Part shown: piece after piece, positions 13,201 through 28,200 of the stretch | How positions within the stretch are numbered: the first letter of the stretch is position 1 | How the letters are laid out: each line of letters starts with the position of its first letter | From: Symsagittifera roscoffensis | Lineage: Eukaryota > Xenacoelomorpha > Acoela > Convolutidae | Direction of reading: 5' to 3' | DNA length: 64,000 nucleotides | Assembly: GCF_963678635.1 (NCBI RefSeq) | Contig: NC_087064.1 | Location: forward strand, 20,136,509-20,200,508 | Made by a program: the position numbers and the translations under genes | The notes under the pieces: model-generated | Databases searched by the model: none | What the model was told of the DNA's origin: nothing | The model's input: only the letters and a program-made list of their open reading frames with translations

Positions 13201-16200
13201 ACTATAGATGCTAGTAAATTGCCACAGCTATGCAGTAAAATATTTAAAAAATTCATAAAAACCTACAATGGTATTCAACGTTGCACCAGTAGAATTGGAG
13301 TTTCACTTCCTTCACTCTGCGCCACAGTCGCCTGACGATCGGTAAAAAAAATCAGTAAAGCAGAGAACAGATGCTATGAAAATTCCAATGCTACAGATGC
13401 AGCAAAATGAGCACTTTTATTCGGGATTTTGGTTGGGAAAAAACACTCTTGCTTTTACACTACGCTCCTAGCTCTCTGGTGTAAAAAACAAATTAAAAAA
13501 TTAAAGGTAGCTCAAAACGAAGACAACAAGTCGAGAAACACAAAACAAGCGTTAGATAAGGATTCAAAATCATTTACCGAGCAAGAACTAAGCAGAAAAC
13601 ACTAGGATCCTTGCTTATCGAGGCGCAAAACAAAATTATTGTCACAAAACGTTTTGTGACATTAGTGTTTGAAACTCGATATTTTCATGAACCATCCCTC
13701 TTGAATAGCAAAAAAATAAAAACATATTCTTACTTTTCATTGAACAACTACAAGGTGACTAACAAGATCTACCATAAGTCAAAATCAATTTCCCTCAAAA
13801 ACTAGAAGTGTTAGCGTTAAAAAAACTACAGAACAAGTTGCATTTATAAAAACCATTGCATTAATCAAATCAATTCATGCTTTTGAAAGAAAGCCGACTT
13901 AAGGTAAAAAAAAATCGATAGTCCGACCATTCAAATTTTCCTTAAAAAAACATTCCATAGATATCGAGAAAAACCTATCGTGACTCGAACCCTAGACCAC
14001 CCCAGAGAACTTAGTGAGAAGGCGACTTTTTTCGTGGCGCCGGGTAATGTGAAAATTGAATTACAATTTTCGAGCACAGTCAAGAACATTGCAGAGCGTA
14101 ATTTGCTCTTTTTTCAGCAAAGGAAAAGGAATTGATTTTTCAAAGAAAATAGCAGACCCTAATAGCTAAAGCTGCTTCTAGAAATTTAACACATTTCAAT
14201 TTATCAGAAAATTGGTTGATGTATGGACGGATAGCTGTATGCAGCGATGGCTCTATAAATGAATGGCCGGGTAAATGAAAGAACGGCTAGATGCATGGGT
14301 GACTGGCTGATTGGATGGAGGGCTGAATGAACGGATGATTTACTACTGCGAACGGTTGGATGGCCGATTAGATAGAGAGGTGGCTGAATAGATGACTGAA
14401 TCGGCAGATGGATGGCTAGATGTAGGGATGGCTGTTTGAAACAAGTGGATCGCTAGATGTCTGACAAGATAGATGAATGGAAGCATGGATGGCTGTCTAG
14501 ACGACTGGTCGAATGCATGGATGGTTTGATGAATGACAGGTTGAACGGATGGCTCGCTGAATTGATGACAGGATGGATAGCTGGCTAGATGAATGAAAGA
14601 CAGATTGGTTGAATGGATCGAAGGATTGATGGCTCTATAGATGGCTAGATGGAAGGATGGCATAGGCGATGGCTGTTTGAACTCGACGTGACGTTGCAGG
14701 GACGGATTGCAGGATGGATGGATGGTCGGCAAAGACGATCGCTTGCCGATCGGCAAAGAATAGCCACCAATAACGCAGAGAACAGATGGTATGAAACTTC
14801 AATGCTGCAGATGGTGATAATAGCAAAGGTGCACCAAATGAGCTCTTTCATTGGGAACTTTGGCTGGCAACAAAAGTTGAGCCAGACTTTTCAGCTACGA
14901 TCGCTAGTTCGCTGGTGTTCAACGAAAGTCGAAAATTAAATATCAACAAAAAATCAGAAAAACACATCTATCAAAAATTTGCAGGTTTGTCACAAATGAA
15001 GCTCAAACTGAGAAAAACATGTCAAAATCACAAAAAAAACTAAAATTAAGCATTTAAAACCATTTGGCTAGCGTGAAGTTGGCACAAAATAATACTTCAA
15101 TCAGCAATCATCAAGCCCAAAACAAAATTGACATCACAGAAAAAATTTTGTGCTATTAAGCTTTAAGACTCGATGATTTCATGCACCATGCCACTTGAAC
15201 ACACAAAAATATAAGAGTTTATTCTCGCTTTTTAATGAACGAGTACAAAGTGACTTAACCGATCTTACAAAAATCAATAAAATTTCAATGAAATAAAGAA
15301 CAGAACAATTGGAGGTAAACGAGTAACAGAACAACTTTCATTTATAAAAAGCATTGCCTTTTCTCAAAAAAATAACGCATTTGAAAGAAGGCTTCAAAAA
15401 ATAAAGAAAAAAAGAAAAAACTAAATTCAGAAGATTCAAGTTTTTCTAGAAAAATAAGTTTAAAGAAATTGAGAAAATTCGACCGAGACTCTAACCCTAA
15501 TCCATCGCACGAAAACTGTCTAAACGGGTGACTTATTTTTTTTGCGCTGAGTAATCTGAAAATTGAAATCCAATTTTTAAACATAGTCAAGCACAATGAA
15601 GAGCATAAGTTGCAAGAGCCCTAACTGCTAAAAATAACAATTATCTTGAATAGGAAATCGGTTGATGGGGAATGATCGCTGCGAGTATCGATGGCTCTAC
15701 GAATGCATGGCTGACTAAATAAATGAACGGCAAAATAGATGGATGATTGGCTTTGGATGGAGAGCTGAACGAATGGATGAATGATTAGATGTAAATGATT
15801 AGGTGGGAAAAAACCTTCTTGCTTTTACACTACGCTCCTAGCTCTCTGGTGTGAAAAACAAATTAAAAAACTAAAGGTAGCTCAAAATGAAGACAACAAG
15901 TCGAGAAACACAAAACAAGCGTTAGATAAGGATTCAAAATCAATTACCGAGCGTGAACTAAGCAGAAAACACTAGGATCCTTGCTTATCGAGGCGCAAAA
16001 CAAAATTATTGTCACAAAACGTTTTGTGACATTAGTGTTTGAAACTCGATATTTTCATGAACCATCACTCTTGAATAGCAAAACCATAAAAACATATTCT
16101 TGCTTTTCATTGAACAAGTATAAGGTGACTAACAAGATCTGCCATTAGTCAAAATCAATTACCCTCAAAAACTAAAAGTGTTAGCATTAAACAAACTACA

Positions 16201-19200
16201 GAACTGGTGACTTTCAATCAGCGCTCATCGAGTCGAAAACAAAATTAACATCACAGAAAAAACTTTGTGATATTAAGCTTTAAGACTCGATGATTTCATG
16301 CACCATACCACTTGAGTAATCTGAAAATTGAAATCCAATTTTTAAACATAGTCAAGCACAATGAAGAGCATAAGTTGCAAGAGCCCTAACTGCTAAAAAT
16401 AACAATTATCTTGAATAGGAAATCGGTTGATGGGGAATGATCGCTGCGAGTATCGATGGCTCTACGAATGCATGGCTGACTAAATAAATGAACGGCAAAA
16501 TAGATGGATGATTGGCTTTGGATGGAGAGCTGAACGAATGGATGAACGATTAGATGTAAAACTGTTTGATTGGATGCTGAACAGATGGATAAGCGAATGG
16601 ATGGCTGATTAGATAAATAGGTGGTTGGACAGATGGCTGAATCGGCAGAACGCTGGCTAGATGTATGAATGGCTGCTTGAGATAGGAGGATCGTACCGTT
16701 GGCTGACTGGTAGAATAGACAGATGGTTAGATTGACGCATGGATGGTTGTGTAGATGGACGGCTGGATGGAGGGATCGATGGCTTGAGTGAGTTTGAAGC
16801 TTGCTCTTGTAGAAAAGATGAATTTTCCTCTTCCATTCACAAAATAAGTCACGAGCATCAATTTTCAGGTGATTTACCAGCCTTACAACTCGATCAAAAT
16901 AAAAATTTCTCGTCTTCAAAAATAGCATCGAGAGCCGGCGAATACAAAAAAAAGACATGTCAAAAAAAAACTTGAACACAGAGGTGAAGATGCACTTCGC
17001 AATTACAAGCCAGAAAACCGCAAAAAGCAGCTCTTTAATAAAATCAGGAAAGGTAAGAGATAAGGCTCGAATAAAACAACTTCTGATCTTTGTCGGATTC
17101 GAACCTCCAACCTCGGGATTAGGAGTCTTACATCCTCGCATCTACGCCAGGGGCCATTGAAAGATTGCTAGTACTACTCACAAAAAAAGCAGCTATAGAT
17201 GCTAGTAAATTGCCACAGCTATGCAGTAAAATAGTCAAAAAGTTCATAAAAACCTACACCGGCATTCAACGTTGCACCAGTAGAATCGGAGTTTCACTTC
17301 CTTCACTCTGCGCCACAGTCGCCTGACGGTCGGGAAAAAAACAATAAAGCAGAGAACAGATGCTATGAAATTTCCAATGCTACAGATGCAGCAAAATGAG
17401 CACTTTTATTTGGGATTTTGGGTGGGAAAAAACCTTCTTGCTTTTACACTACGCTCCTAGCTCTCTGGTGTGAAAAACAAATTAAAAAACTAAAGGTAGC
17501 TCAAAATGAAGACAACAAGTCGAGAAACACAAAACAAGCGTTAGATAAGGATTCAAAATCAATTACCGAGCGTGAACTAAGCAGAAAACACTAGGATCCT
17601 TGCTTATCGAGGCGCAAAACAAAATTATTGTCACGAAACGTTTTGTGACATTAGTGTTTGAAACTCGATATTTTCATGAACCATCACTCTTGAATAGCAA
17701 AACCATAAAAACATATTCTTGCTTTTCATTGAACAAGTATAAGGTGACTAACAAGATCTGCCATAAGTCAAAATCAATTACCCTCAAAAACTAAAAGTGT
17801 TAGCATTAAACAAACTACAGAACTGGTGACTTTCAATCAGCGCTCATCGAGTCGAAAACAAAATTATTATCACAGAAAACACTTTGTGATATTAAGCTTT
17901 AAGACTCGATGATTTCATGCACCATACCACTTGAACACACAAAAATATAAGAGTTTATTCTCGCTTTTTAATGAACGAGTACAAAGTGACTTACCCAATC
18001 TTACAAAAATCAATAAAATTTCAATGAAATGAAGAACAGAACAATTGGAGGTAAACGAGTAACAGAACAACTTTCATTTATAAAAAGCATTGCCTTTTCT
18101 CAAAAAAATAACGCATTTGAAAGAAGGCTTTAAAAAATAAAGAAAAAACTAAATTCAGAAGATTCAAGTTTTTCTAGAAAAATAAGTTTAAAGAAATTGA
18201 GAAAATTCGACCGACACTCTAACCCTAATCCATCGCACGAAAACTGTCTAAACGGGTGACTTATTTTTTTGCGCTGAGTAATCTGAAAATTGAAATCCAA
18301 TTTTTAAACATAGTCAAGCACAATGAAGAGCATAAGTTGCAAGAGCCCTAACTGCTAAAAATAACAATTATCTTGAATAGGAAATCGGTTGATGGGGAAT
18401 GATCGCTGCGAGTATCGATGGCTCTACGAATGCATGGCTGACTAAATAAATGAACGGCAAAATAGATGGATGATTGGCTTTGGATGGAGAGCTGAACGAA
18501 TGGATGAATGATTAGATGTAAAACTGTTTGATTGGATGCTGAACAGATGGATAAGCGAATGGATGGCTGATTAGATAAATAGGTGGTTGGACAGATGGCT
18601 GAATCGGCAGAACGCTGGCTAGACGTATGAATGGCTGCTTGAGATAGGAGGATCGTACCGTTGGCTGACTGGTAGAATAGACAGATGGTTAGATTGACGC
18701 ATGGATGGTTGTGTAGATGGACGGCTGGATGGAGGGATCGATGGCTTGAGTGATGGCTGGATCGACCGATGACTGCATGGATGGCTTAAGGAATGACTGG
18801 TTGGATAAATAGATTGCGGGATGGATGGACTGGTTAATGGATGAAGGACTTGATGAAAGAATGCCTTGATGGATGGGTGGATGAATGGCAGGAAGGATGG
18901 ATGACTTATGAGAGAGAGAGAGAGAGAGAAAGACTTAATTTACCCCTTGGGGAATTTACAAAACAATCATACAATTTACAAAACTTAACAGCAATAATAG
19001 AAATAGTTTATATTTTTAAAATAGATATTAAGAACGACAATACAGGCAAATACATTTTGCCGACCACGTTTAGCTCATTTTTTCATTGTAAGTTTGAAGC
19101 TTGCTCTTGTAGAAAAGATGAATTTTCCTCTTCCATTCACAAAATGAGTCACGAGCATCAATTTTCAGCTGATTTACCATCCTTACAACTCGATCAAAAT

Positions 19201-22200
19201 AAAAATTTCTCGTCTTCAAATACCTTCGATTTTTCAAAACAAACACGCAGTAATTTGAGCTCCGCAACGACGAACAAGATTCTGAAAGGGTAACGTAATC
19301 GAAAATAATCAGGTCATATTCCCCGTGGAAAAGTCGATGGAAAAGGAGTAAATAACTTATCTCAAACATATAGGAGATAGGGTAAATATTCAAGTTCAAG
19401 AGTGTCGAATTATAATCACCAGTCATGCCAATCCACTTAATGCAACGCTTATTTAACGACTCCAACTTCTGAAGATCTGTTTTGCTTGGGGACCAAATTG
19501 GAGATGCATAAGATAAAATGGAGAGAATACAAGTTTTGTAAAAATTAATTTTGAGTGATCTAGATGCACTCATCGGAACATTTCTTTTCAGCATAAAGAA
19601 GACCTTATAGCACTTCGAAATTTTTTTCAGCAACGTGGAGGGACCAACTTAAATTCGAAGTTAAAAATAACACCACGGTCTTTAACACTTTGAATGCTAT
19701 CAAGCAAAGTATTACCGATATAGAGAGTCGGTATGGTACAGTGAAAAAATGAGTTTTTTGCACTTCTCTATGTAAATCAAGAAAATTTTCAGCGCACCAC
19801 CGCTGTAGAGCGGACAAGTCAGTCTGCAAGGAAGTAGAAATTACGCTGCAGCATTTGAGATCATCAGCAAAGAGAAAAGAAGAGGTGCTAAGGGTTGAGG
19901 GAATATCGTTTACAAACAGTAAGAATGATAAAGGCCTTAAAATGCTACCTTGGGGCACCCCACTTGTCACTGAGGCCATTTCAATTAGCGTGCCATCTAT
20001 GCGCACACGCTGGTAGCGATTGGATAAATAACTATGTAGAAGTTCTAGGAAATCATGATCAAGGCCATATGACGCAAGTTTATAAAGCAGCCTGTCATGT
20101 CGCACTGAATCGAAAGCTTTCTTAATGTCAGCATAAGACACGGTAGTAAAAAGATCCTGATCATGACCTTCAAAAATTTTATCATAAAAACTCAAAAGTT
20201 GAGTTACAGTTGAACGCCGAGACAAGAACCCATATTTTGATGGCGAAACTTTGTACCGGACTTTCACATAAACATGATCGAATAAAACTCGTTCTAGACC
20301 TAGTGATAATTTCGGTAATCAGCTGATTGGCCGATAATTGGTAACATCACTGTAACTTTCTTTCTTATGAAGAGGCGAAACATACGCAGTTTTTCAAGCA
20401 TCAGGCCAGACTTTGTGCTTCAAAAAATCCTCGTAAAGCGCAATAACCAAGGGACACAGTTGATTAGAGCAGTACCTGAGAAATGCAGGTGGTACATTAT
20501 CACAGCAAACTGAGGATGAATCATCAGCAGAGCGTAAGAAGTTGAGAATTTTATCGAAAGAGATATTAATGGAATTTAACGAAATTGACGAATAAGTATA
20601 GAGCTGTAACACATCGACCGAACAGGAGGGTTTGAAGACTGAAGCGAAAAAGCGATTAAATAAATTGGATTTTTCTAAAATGGTGCGAGCTTTAAATGAC
20701 CCCCAATGTAAGGTGCCAGGAAAGGTACACTTGTTGGAAATGCTCTTGAGAATTTTGAAACAGTTAATAACATTCAAATTTGCAATTGAGTTGAGATAAC
20801 ATAATTTATCTAAGTTTCGGTCAAGCTCAAGTGCCAGAGAACTATGATCGCAAGCCGGGAATTGTCGTGTCTTTGAAGTTAGTTTATTCATAAGGTGAAC
20901 GGTAGATGAACTGTAGTAAAAAGGTAGTTGTTGTCGTTTTTTCCGTTTCAGCTGTGCAGATGCGGCCACTGCACCTGATATTGTAGGTATTAACAGAGTT
21001 GAGAACATTTCACGTAAATGAGGATATCTTAATGCATCGTAGCACGCATCTAGGAAACTATTAAAAGTAACGAAATTAAAAGAACTTCTGGAATAAGACG
21101 GTGGAAATAACTCAGCGTTTGTATGCATTGAAAATGTAACCCCAACGGCACGGTGATCAGAAAGTGCATAGTCAAAGAAAATTTCTAGAACACGGTCAGT
21201 TAGAAGAATGTCAAGTATATTCCCACTATTATGAGTTGGTTCATGAATCAGTTGCTGCAGATTGGAATCCTGGAAGATTGAAATCAAATTCATGTCATAG
21301 TTGGAAGAACTAAAGCTAGTACGCCAATCAATATCCGGTGGGCTAAAATCACCGCCAAGTAAGAAATAATTATTTAAACAACCAAGTTTCGAACATTCCG
21401 TCCGGTAAGCAGAATATACTAAGGATAGGAAATATTGAACTTCTGAACAGAGTAGCCTGAACCTGGAAGATGCAGGAGGGTTATATACTGTAGCAATGCC
21501 TTAAAACATATGAAGAACTCGAAAGTATAGCAGCGCATCCAACATTAGAATTGCAATGAACCGGTATGATATCAAAATGTGAGTTTAAGGTAGATTTCAT
21601 GGCTATCAGAGCACCCCCGTGTTCGCCATTTGTTCTATCAGATCGAGCAATAACAAAATAATCAGAGAGAGGAAAAACGTGGTTTGATTCGGTAGAGTCA
21701 TTTAGCCACGTTTCGGAGGCACAGAAGATACCACAGTTCCACGAATTTAACAAGTTAACAACTTGTAGTCGTCTATTTAATGAAACCAAACTTAGGCAAT
21801 TCAAGAACACTATAAATAATTCAGAATATAGTCAGTCTTCATTGGAATTTATTGGAACCTCTTGGCCATCCAAATAAAGTTTTAAATCTCTAATTTTAAT
21901 GAGACGTTTGTCATGCCCAGATTCGATAAGTTCAAATCGTTTTTCAAGAAGGGTTCTTTCAAGTTCTTAGCCAGTTTTTGTTCTTAGCCAGAGGGACTTA
22001 CCAGAGGGTCTTAGCCAGAGGGACTTACTAAGGAATACGGCAGATGAATAGTCTTTCAGCATGTAGGCTCCTTCGCTCAATAACTTGCGAGCAGACCACG
22101 CTGCATTCAATTTTACATTGATACTTCGGGACTTTCCTGAATTGGGTTTCACTTTGCCCGCCCTATAAATGTCTTGAATACAACCTGAAGCATCCTTTTC

Positions 22201-25200
22201 AATAAATTCCAGATCATCGGTGACTAGTTTCGAATCATCTTCGAATCGTTTCGCTGTGATTTGAGATGAGCTCTCAGGTATGCCTTGAGTTCTGATTTCA
22301 TCTACTTAATGGAGGGTTTTAGACTGTGGAGAGGTAGAGGGGTTGGATATGACGGTTTGGACAGCAGGGGTGACTGGCACAGACTTGATAGATTTTTCTA
22401 CCGCAGATATCGAATCGACAATTAAGGTAGTGAACTTCACCCTGGACAAGGCTTCGCGTAATAAACAAGTGAGATTGCTTTTATTGACAAGGGCGAGAAA
22501 CTTATTCAATTCTTGAGGATTACAATCAAGCAGCTCGTCAATCGCAGGATAATAGTCCTTGGTAGACGGTAACCGCCCACGTCCACTATCGCCGTCCACC
22601 ATGACAATCAAATCAGTTGTCTCTACTTTAGCTCTTTAAAATAAATCAATAAGAAGTATCGGCAATAAAGCAGAGAATGATAGAGTTAATAACCAACATT
22701 GTCACGTAAATGAAGTGAATATATCTTTTGTTCTTCTGGTTCAAATGCTGTGTACCATCAATCGGATCTCTAAAATCCCTTAGCATAGGGCTATCCACTT
22801 AAGTATCCGAATCGCCGAACAGTGCGCTCTGAAATGAACTTATCAAATAGCAGCTAGTGCTATTTAATACGTTTATCACAACAATTAGGCTATCTATCTA
22901 AAGATAGGCTATCTATGGGTTGGATGAATGGTTGGATGGATTGCTGGCCTGTTGGATGATTCCTTGAATGGATGAAATGGTTGGTTTCATGAATTAAGTT
23001 AACGAATGCCGTGATGGATGGATGACTGGGTGTGTTGAAATTGATGGCTGGATGCATGACTGAATGGATGTTTAGATAGATAGCTGCTTTGATGGATGGA
23101 TGGCTATCTACATGGGCGGATTACAAGTCGGTTGGATGGTCGGTTGTCTGGCTGAAAGCAGCGCTAGATAAAAAGATGAGTAGTTGGTAGAATGGGTGGC
23201 TGGTAAGATGGATGGATCGCTTGATGTGTACACAGGCGAAGCAGTGCTTCGTTAACTAAAGAAAGAATATGAAAAAAAACTAGCTGTAAAAATGAAATTG
23301 AAAAAAGTGAGGACAAGTCTTGTAAATGAAAATTTTTGCGGTTGCGGATTCGAAGTTACGACCAGGAGATAGTATTTGTCTGTCCTGGTATCTGCGCCAG
23401 AGGCATATGAAAAACTTACTAACACTAGCTACCAAAAACGCAGCTAAATTTTCTAATAAACTACAATAGCTATGCAGCAGTCGGACGAGATTTAAACAGA
23501 CACAAATTTGCAAGTAGAAAAAATGAAACATGACAAACTGAAGGCAGATACACTAACTTTACATCTAATAAATTCAAAAGCATCAAGCCATATTATCGAT
23601 AAATTATGCCTTTCGAGAAAATGCGAGAAAAATTGAGCTGGAAAATTTCTGTTATGTTGCTGGAAAAAAGACATGTTTTTTCGGTTCAATTGATCATTTG
23701 AAAATGCATCAATTGAACTGGCTTTTTAGCAATTGAATATCAAAGCACATGCTACCAAAAAGCTGTATAAGTGCCCTATAAGGGGCACCAAAATTTGCGA
23801 CTTGGGTTGGAAAGTAAAGAATTGTCGTACTGTTACACTACGCACACTAAAGACCGCGTGTGCAATGAATGGCTGGATGGATGCGGATCGATGGCTGAGT
23901 GAATGGACGAAAAGTTGGCTGCATTGATGGATGGCTTGATGCCACCCTTACCTTACCATACTTTGCGCTGCCCGCGTATTCCACTTAAGCATTGGTATAT
24001 ACGATATAGCTTATACATATAAACATATGCTGTGATGCTTAACCATGGTAAATTAGCTAAAACACGGTGAGATACGTGTCACGCGCATCTAGTACGCATT
24101 TATTCAAAACTAGCGTAAAAACGGCAAAAAGTTATTCTATAAAGCGGGAAAAAAATTAGCCTCGAATTAGTTAACTTTTTTTAACCATGTACCGAATTGG
24201 AACCTGCGACCTCGAGATTTGGAGTCTCAAGTTCTCGCATCTACGCGACGGGCCGATGAAAGATACCAAATACTAGCCATCAATGATTCAGCTATGGATG
24301 GTAATAACCTGCCAATGCTATGCAGCAAAAAAAAAGCCAAATATAAATTAAACTAGGGCTAAGTAAGGCGTTGAACCTCCGACCAGTAGATTAGGAGTAT
24401 GAAGTCCTTCTATCTGTGCCACAGACGTTTCACGATTGACAATCACTAGTCATTTAAATCAGAGAATAGATGCTATAGAAATTTCAATGCTGCATATCGT
24501 GATTATAGCAAAAAAGACCACCAAATGAGCTCTTTTTATTTGCGAGTAGCGTTGGCGAAAAAAGTAGAGTCCTAGTAATACACTACGCTCGATTTTGTAC
24601 ATGTGAAAAAGATAGGTTAAATCAAATCGCAAAACTATGAGCTTGATCAATTTTTTCTAAAAAAAAAATTACTTAGACACTTGGAAAATTAACACGACCA
24701 AATCAATATTCTTCTTTTTTTTCAGTGCCAATTGAAATTCTAATTATTCAAAGAAATTATATGCAACTCCCCCATCACGCGTAATATAAACCACGCAAAT
24801 GCTATCAAATGAAATTTATCGTATATTTCATCCGAAACAGCTGTTGTTTTAAAACAGAAAACTTTAAAAATAGCCAAAACAATTGAATCGTACCTGTAGT
24901 CTGTAACAGGAAGGATGTTGTAGAAGTGGAACCCTGGCTTGGTCAGGGAGACGTCGTTGATAGTCTGGGATCCAGGCACTATGATGTGGAACCGCACCTT
25001 CAGATTCTCATCCTCCTCCGCATCTTCAATTGAGGCAAAAGTGAAGATCATTCAAACTATCACACTATTTTAACTTTATTTTAAGTAATACAATTTTCAG
25101 TAACGAAAAATTTGTCTGAAAAGACCGACTTATTTGAGGATACGATACAATAATCTCATAAGATTAGAGCTAAGATATATCATCTCTATGATTTATCATC

Positions 25201-28200
25201 ACTGACTTAACTACAATAGAGCACAAAACGTGTAGCGAATAATTGCTAATATGACTTATTTTTGAAAATCGTTTACCTGCATCAGGTTTACAGCTCGCCA
25301 TTGAATTGCCTCTGATAAACTTTCCCTGAGTTGACAGACGTTTGAACTTATCCGCGCTCATGTTCGAATTCGGCGCCAGTTCTATTCGATCCAGTGGTCC
25401 CATATGGACAAGACTGGTATCATCCGGACCCTGATCCACGTCGTATCCAATCACCGAAAAGTCTCGAGGCACGAGAACACTCAACTCCCGACCAGACTCG
25501 TTCACAATCGCGTATGGCGCCATGTCCCCAATTAAATCACACGTTTGGTCGTCATTGTAAACTAGAGAGAAAGAGCTTGCGAAAGCTTCTTGGACCTAGA
25601 GAAAACAACTTTTGCTGATATCAAACTCACAAAATCTTTTGAGGGTATAAGCTCTTTTCAACCTTTTCGTTAATTATATTTCTAGAGCACGAATAAAAGT
25701 GGGTTTCGATGCTATTACCTCTGGATTGAGAGGCTGAGGTCAATCTACAGACACTTCCTTGCAAACTAAACATTTCAAAAGCGACGAACCTGTTCCATGG
25801 TTTGCAAGAACTTGGATGTCGCAGTCATTTGAAGAGACTTTTGGGCGGATATGTTGACACACCATTGAGCCGAGTTGCCTTCAGCTCCTAAAGAGTCTGG
25901 AGTGGACTCTCCCACATTGTGTTTGATTTCCGTCTTCATGCACCACAGCTCACTCTTTGTTTGGCCTATCAAATATTACATAGAAAAAATCAACTGTTAG
26001 AAATGCGTTAAAGACCCCCCAAGGGAACTTAAAACGACTGATTGTTGTTCCAACCACTCTCAAAGGTTCCGTTTCTAAAATTATTTTCCAGCCAATTTCG
26101 ACTACCTCAGCGAAAGCTCGTAAGAGGTCAAATTGATTTGATGCATGCGAGAGGCGATATTTTTCAAAAAAAGACAACACAACTCAACTCAATATACGTG
26201 AAAGCGCAGTCGGAACATTCAAGGCGTCACCCTGATACACATGCAATAGCAGTCTTGTTCTTTTTTGCTGGGAATTATAAACACTAAAATCCATCTTTGA
26301 AGCTAAAAATCAAGCATCATCTTTTGAATTCGTTATCGGAGACAACTTATCTTTACCTCAGTAATCAAATTTGTATATCACTTAAAATTAAATGAAAAGC
26401 TATACCGCTATAACAGCCATGGCCAAATGATGGTTGATCACAGCGGCGAAGCTGGGCTTCGCAAACACTAGCAAAAACACGACAAAAAGCAGCTCTATAA
26501 AGTGCATTAAGAAAAATTCTAAATAAGCCCCGAATAAATAAAAAAAAATCGGCTACGTATGAGAGAAATTTGAACTTGCAACCTAGTATTTAAGAGTCTC
26601 AGCCACTGATGCTTAAAATGCAGCAAACACTAGCCACAAATAAAGCAGAGTACAGATACTAGGCAATTTCCAATGCTACAGTAAAATTTCCAAATTAGTG
26701 GACACCTTTAATGTACACTTTTATTTGCGAGTTAGGGTAAAAAAAAGGAGTTAGGGTAGAAAAAAAGATTTGTACACATAGGCGAAGTTGCATTTCGCAT
26801 ACAAGCAAAAACATGACCGATAAAGCTACTGGGAAAACTGAATAAGTAAGACTTAGAGTCCACCAATTTCTTAAGTGAAGTGTGCCAATTATGAGTGTAC
26901 ACAATTGCTAAGTGACGCAAGCCAATTATGACGCATCAGCAGTACCAGTCAGTTTAAAAAAAAGATTTATCAACTAACATGCCTCAATTTGTGGTGCGGA
27001 CGCATTTTATCAAGACTACGAAAAGTTCATTAAAAACATCCGACACTGCCCAGGTTCGAACACTATTTTTGTAGCGGATCTCCTTCCCTACCTCTACGCT
27101 ACAGTTCCATGATAACTTGAAGCTAAAGTGCTATAATAGTCTGTGTTAGTTTCCTTAGCACTGGCTGCACTTGATAGCTGGTTATTGATCAAAATGAACA
27201 CTTTCAAAACGAACACTAATATTTGCGACTTAGGTTGGAAAAAAAGAGAGCTCATACTATCACACAAGCTCTGATTGTGTAATAAATACACTAAGCTGAT
27301 TGGTACGGCAAACAGTGTGAAACAACTCAAAACCGAACAAATTATTTCCGCTTTTTGAAATATTTTTCACCTTTCGAAGAAATTTGATCGGGTTGTTACT
27401 CATCGATTCTCAAGATAATTTTCGTAAGATTATCAGAAGTGAAGAAAATGATATCAATACGTATTCTCTCTTATCCCGCGGTGAACTCAGAAAGATAAAA
27501 TCGGTTTTGGAAACTAGAAGTCATTCACGTTTTTCGTGATCTTAACCATTTAGAGTTTGACTTTCTCCAAACAAAGGAAATGAACTGAACTTAAGAAGAA
27601 ATCAAAAATGAAACCGGCGATAATCTCATACTCGAGCGTTTTAAGTTTTTCCCGGCAAAATAAAAACACAGAGGCGAAGTTGCACTTCGCATAAACAAGC
27701 AAAAATATGACCAATAACGCTACTGGGAAAAACTCAAGGAAAAAATTGAGTCTACAAAATTTCTTAAGTGACATGCATCAATCATGAGTCAACACAATTG
27801 CTAAGTGACGCCAGCCAGTTATGACGAAATAGCAGTACCAGTCAATTAAAAAAAATTACCAACTGACATGTCTCAATTTAAAGAGCGGACGCATTTTAGC
27901 TAGTATACGAAAAAGTTCACTAAAAACATCCGACCCTGCCCAAGTTGGAACCCTCGTACGGCTCTCCTTCCCTGCCTCTACGCTCGAAACTTTTCGAAAC
28001 TAGACACAGAACATAATTTTCGCGCCGTTTCCGCAATTGGAGAGCACAATTTACCTACCGTTTAGCAAAGGAACTTGAATTGAATTCAAAAAGTGCATAT
28101 GCACCTAGTGCATTCATAAATGCATTAATAAGTATGATGCTCATATGTAGTTAGTAGAGCATTTCAAGACTTTTTCCATAAAAAGTTATAAAATCATCAA

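Larger units (their letters stand above)
4219..24893 (-). other. VPS13 intron 24 (about 20.7 kb), mobile-element sink
   Basis: It separates exons 24 and 25, whose phases (2 and 1 base) and family sequence join perfectly. It holds the 68-bp minisatellite, a decayed coding-like segment (9529-9990), the composite duplications with GGAT-type satellite (12.9-18.9 kb), the minus-strand LINE (18.9-22.7 kb), and several family A, B and C copies. Stretches 4219-4920, 5130-5530, 5870-6410, 10850-11490 and 12120-12610 are AT-rich with nothing I can name beyond weak repeat fragments. Confidence 0.85.

Noticed and set aside
14343-14756. 137-residue Pro/Ser/His-rich minus-strand open frame
   Set aside because: Translation of the degenerate GGAT satellite; no initiation context or conserved domain.
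16386-17141. 251-residue minus-strand open frame
   Set aside because: A chance fusion of family B sequence, a LINE 3' fragment and satellite; only the LINE part is coding in origin.
22306-22611. Independent host gene for the 101-residue minus-strand frame
   Set aside because: It continues in frame, across one stop, into an RRM-like LINE ORF1 and lies directly upstream of the LINE endonuclease, so it is ORF1 of that element.
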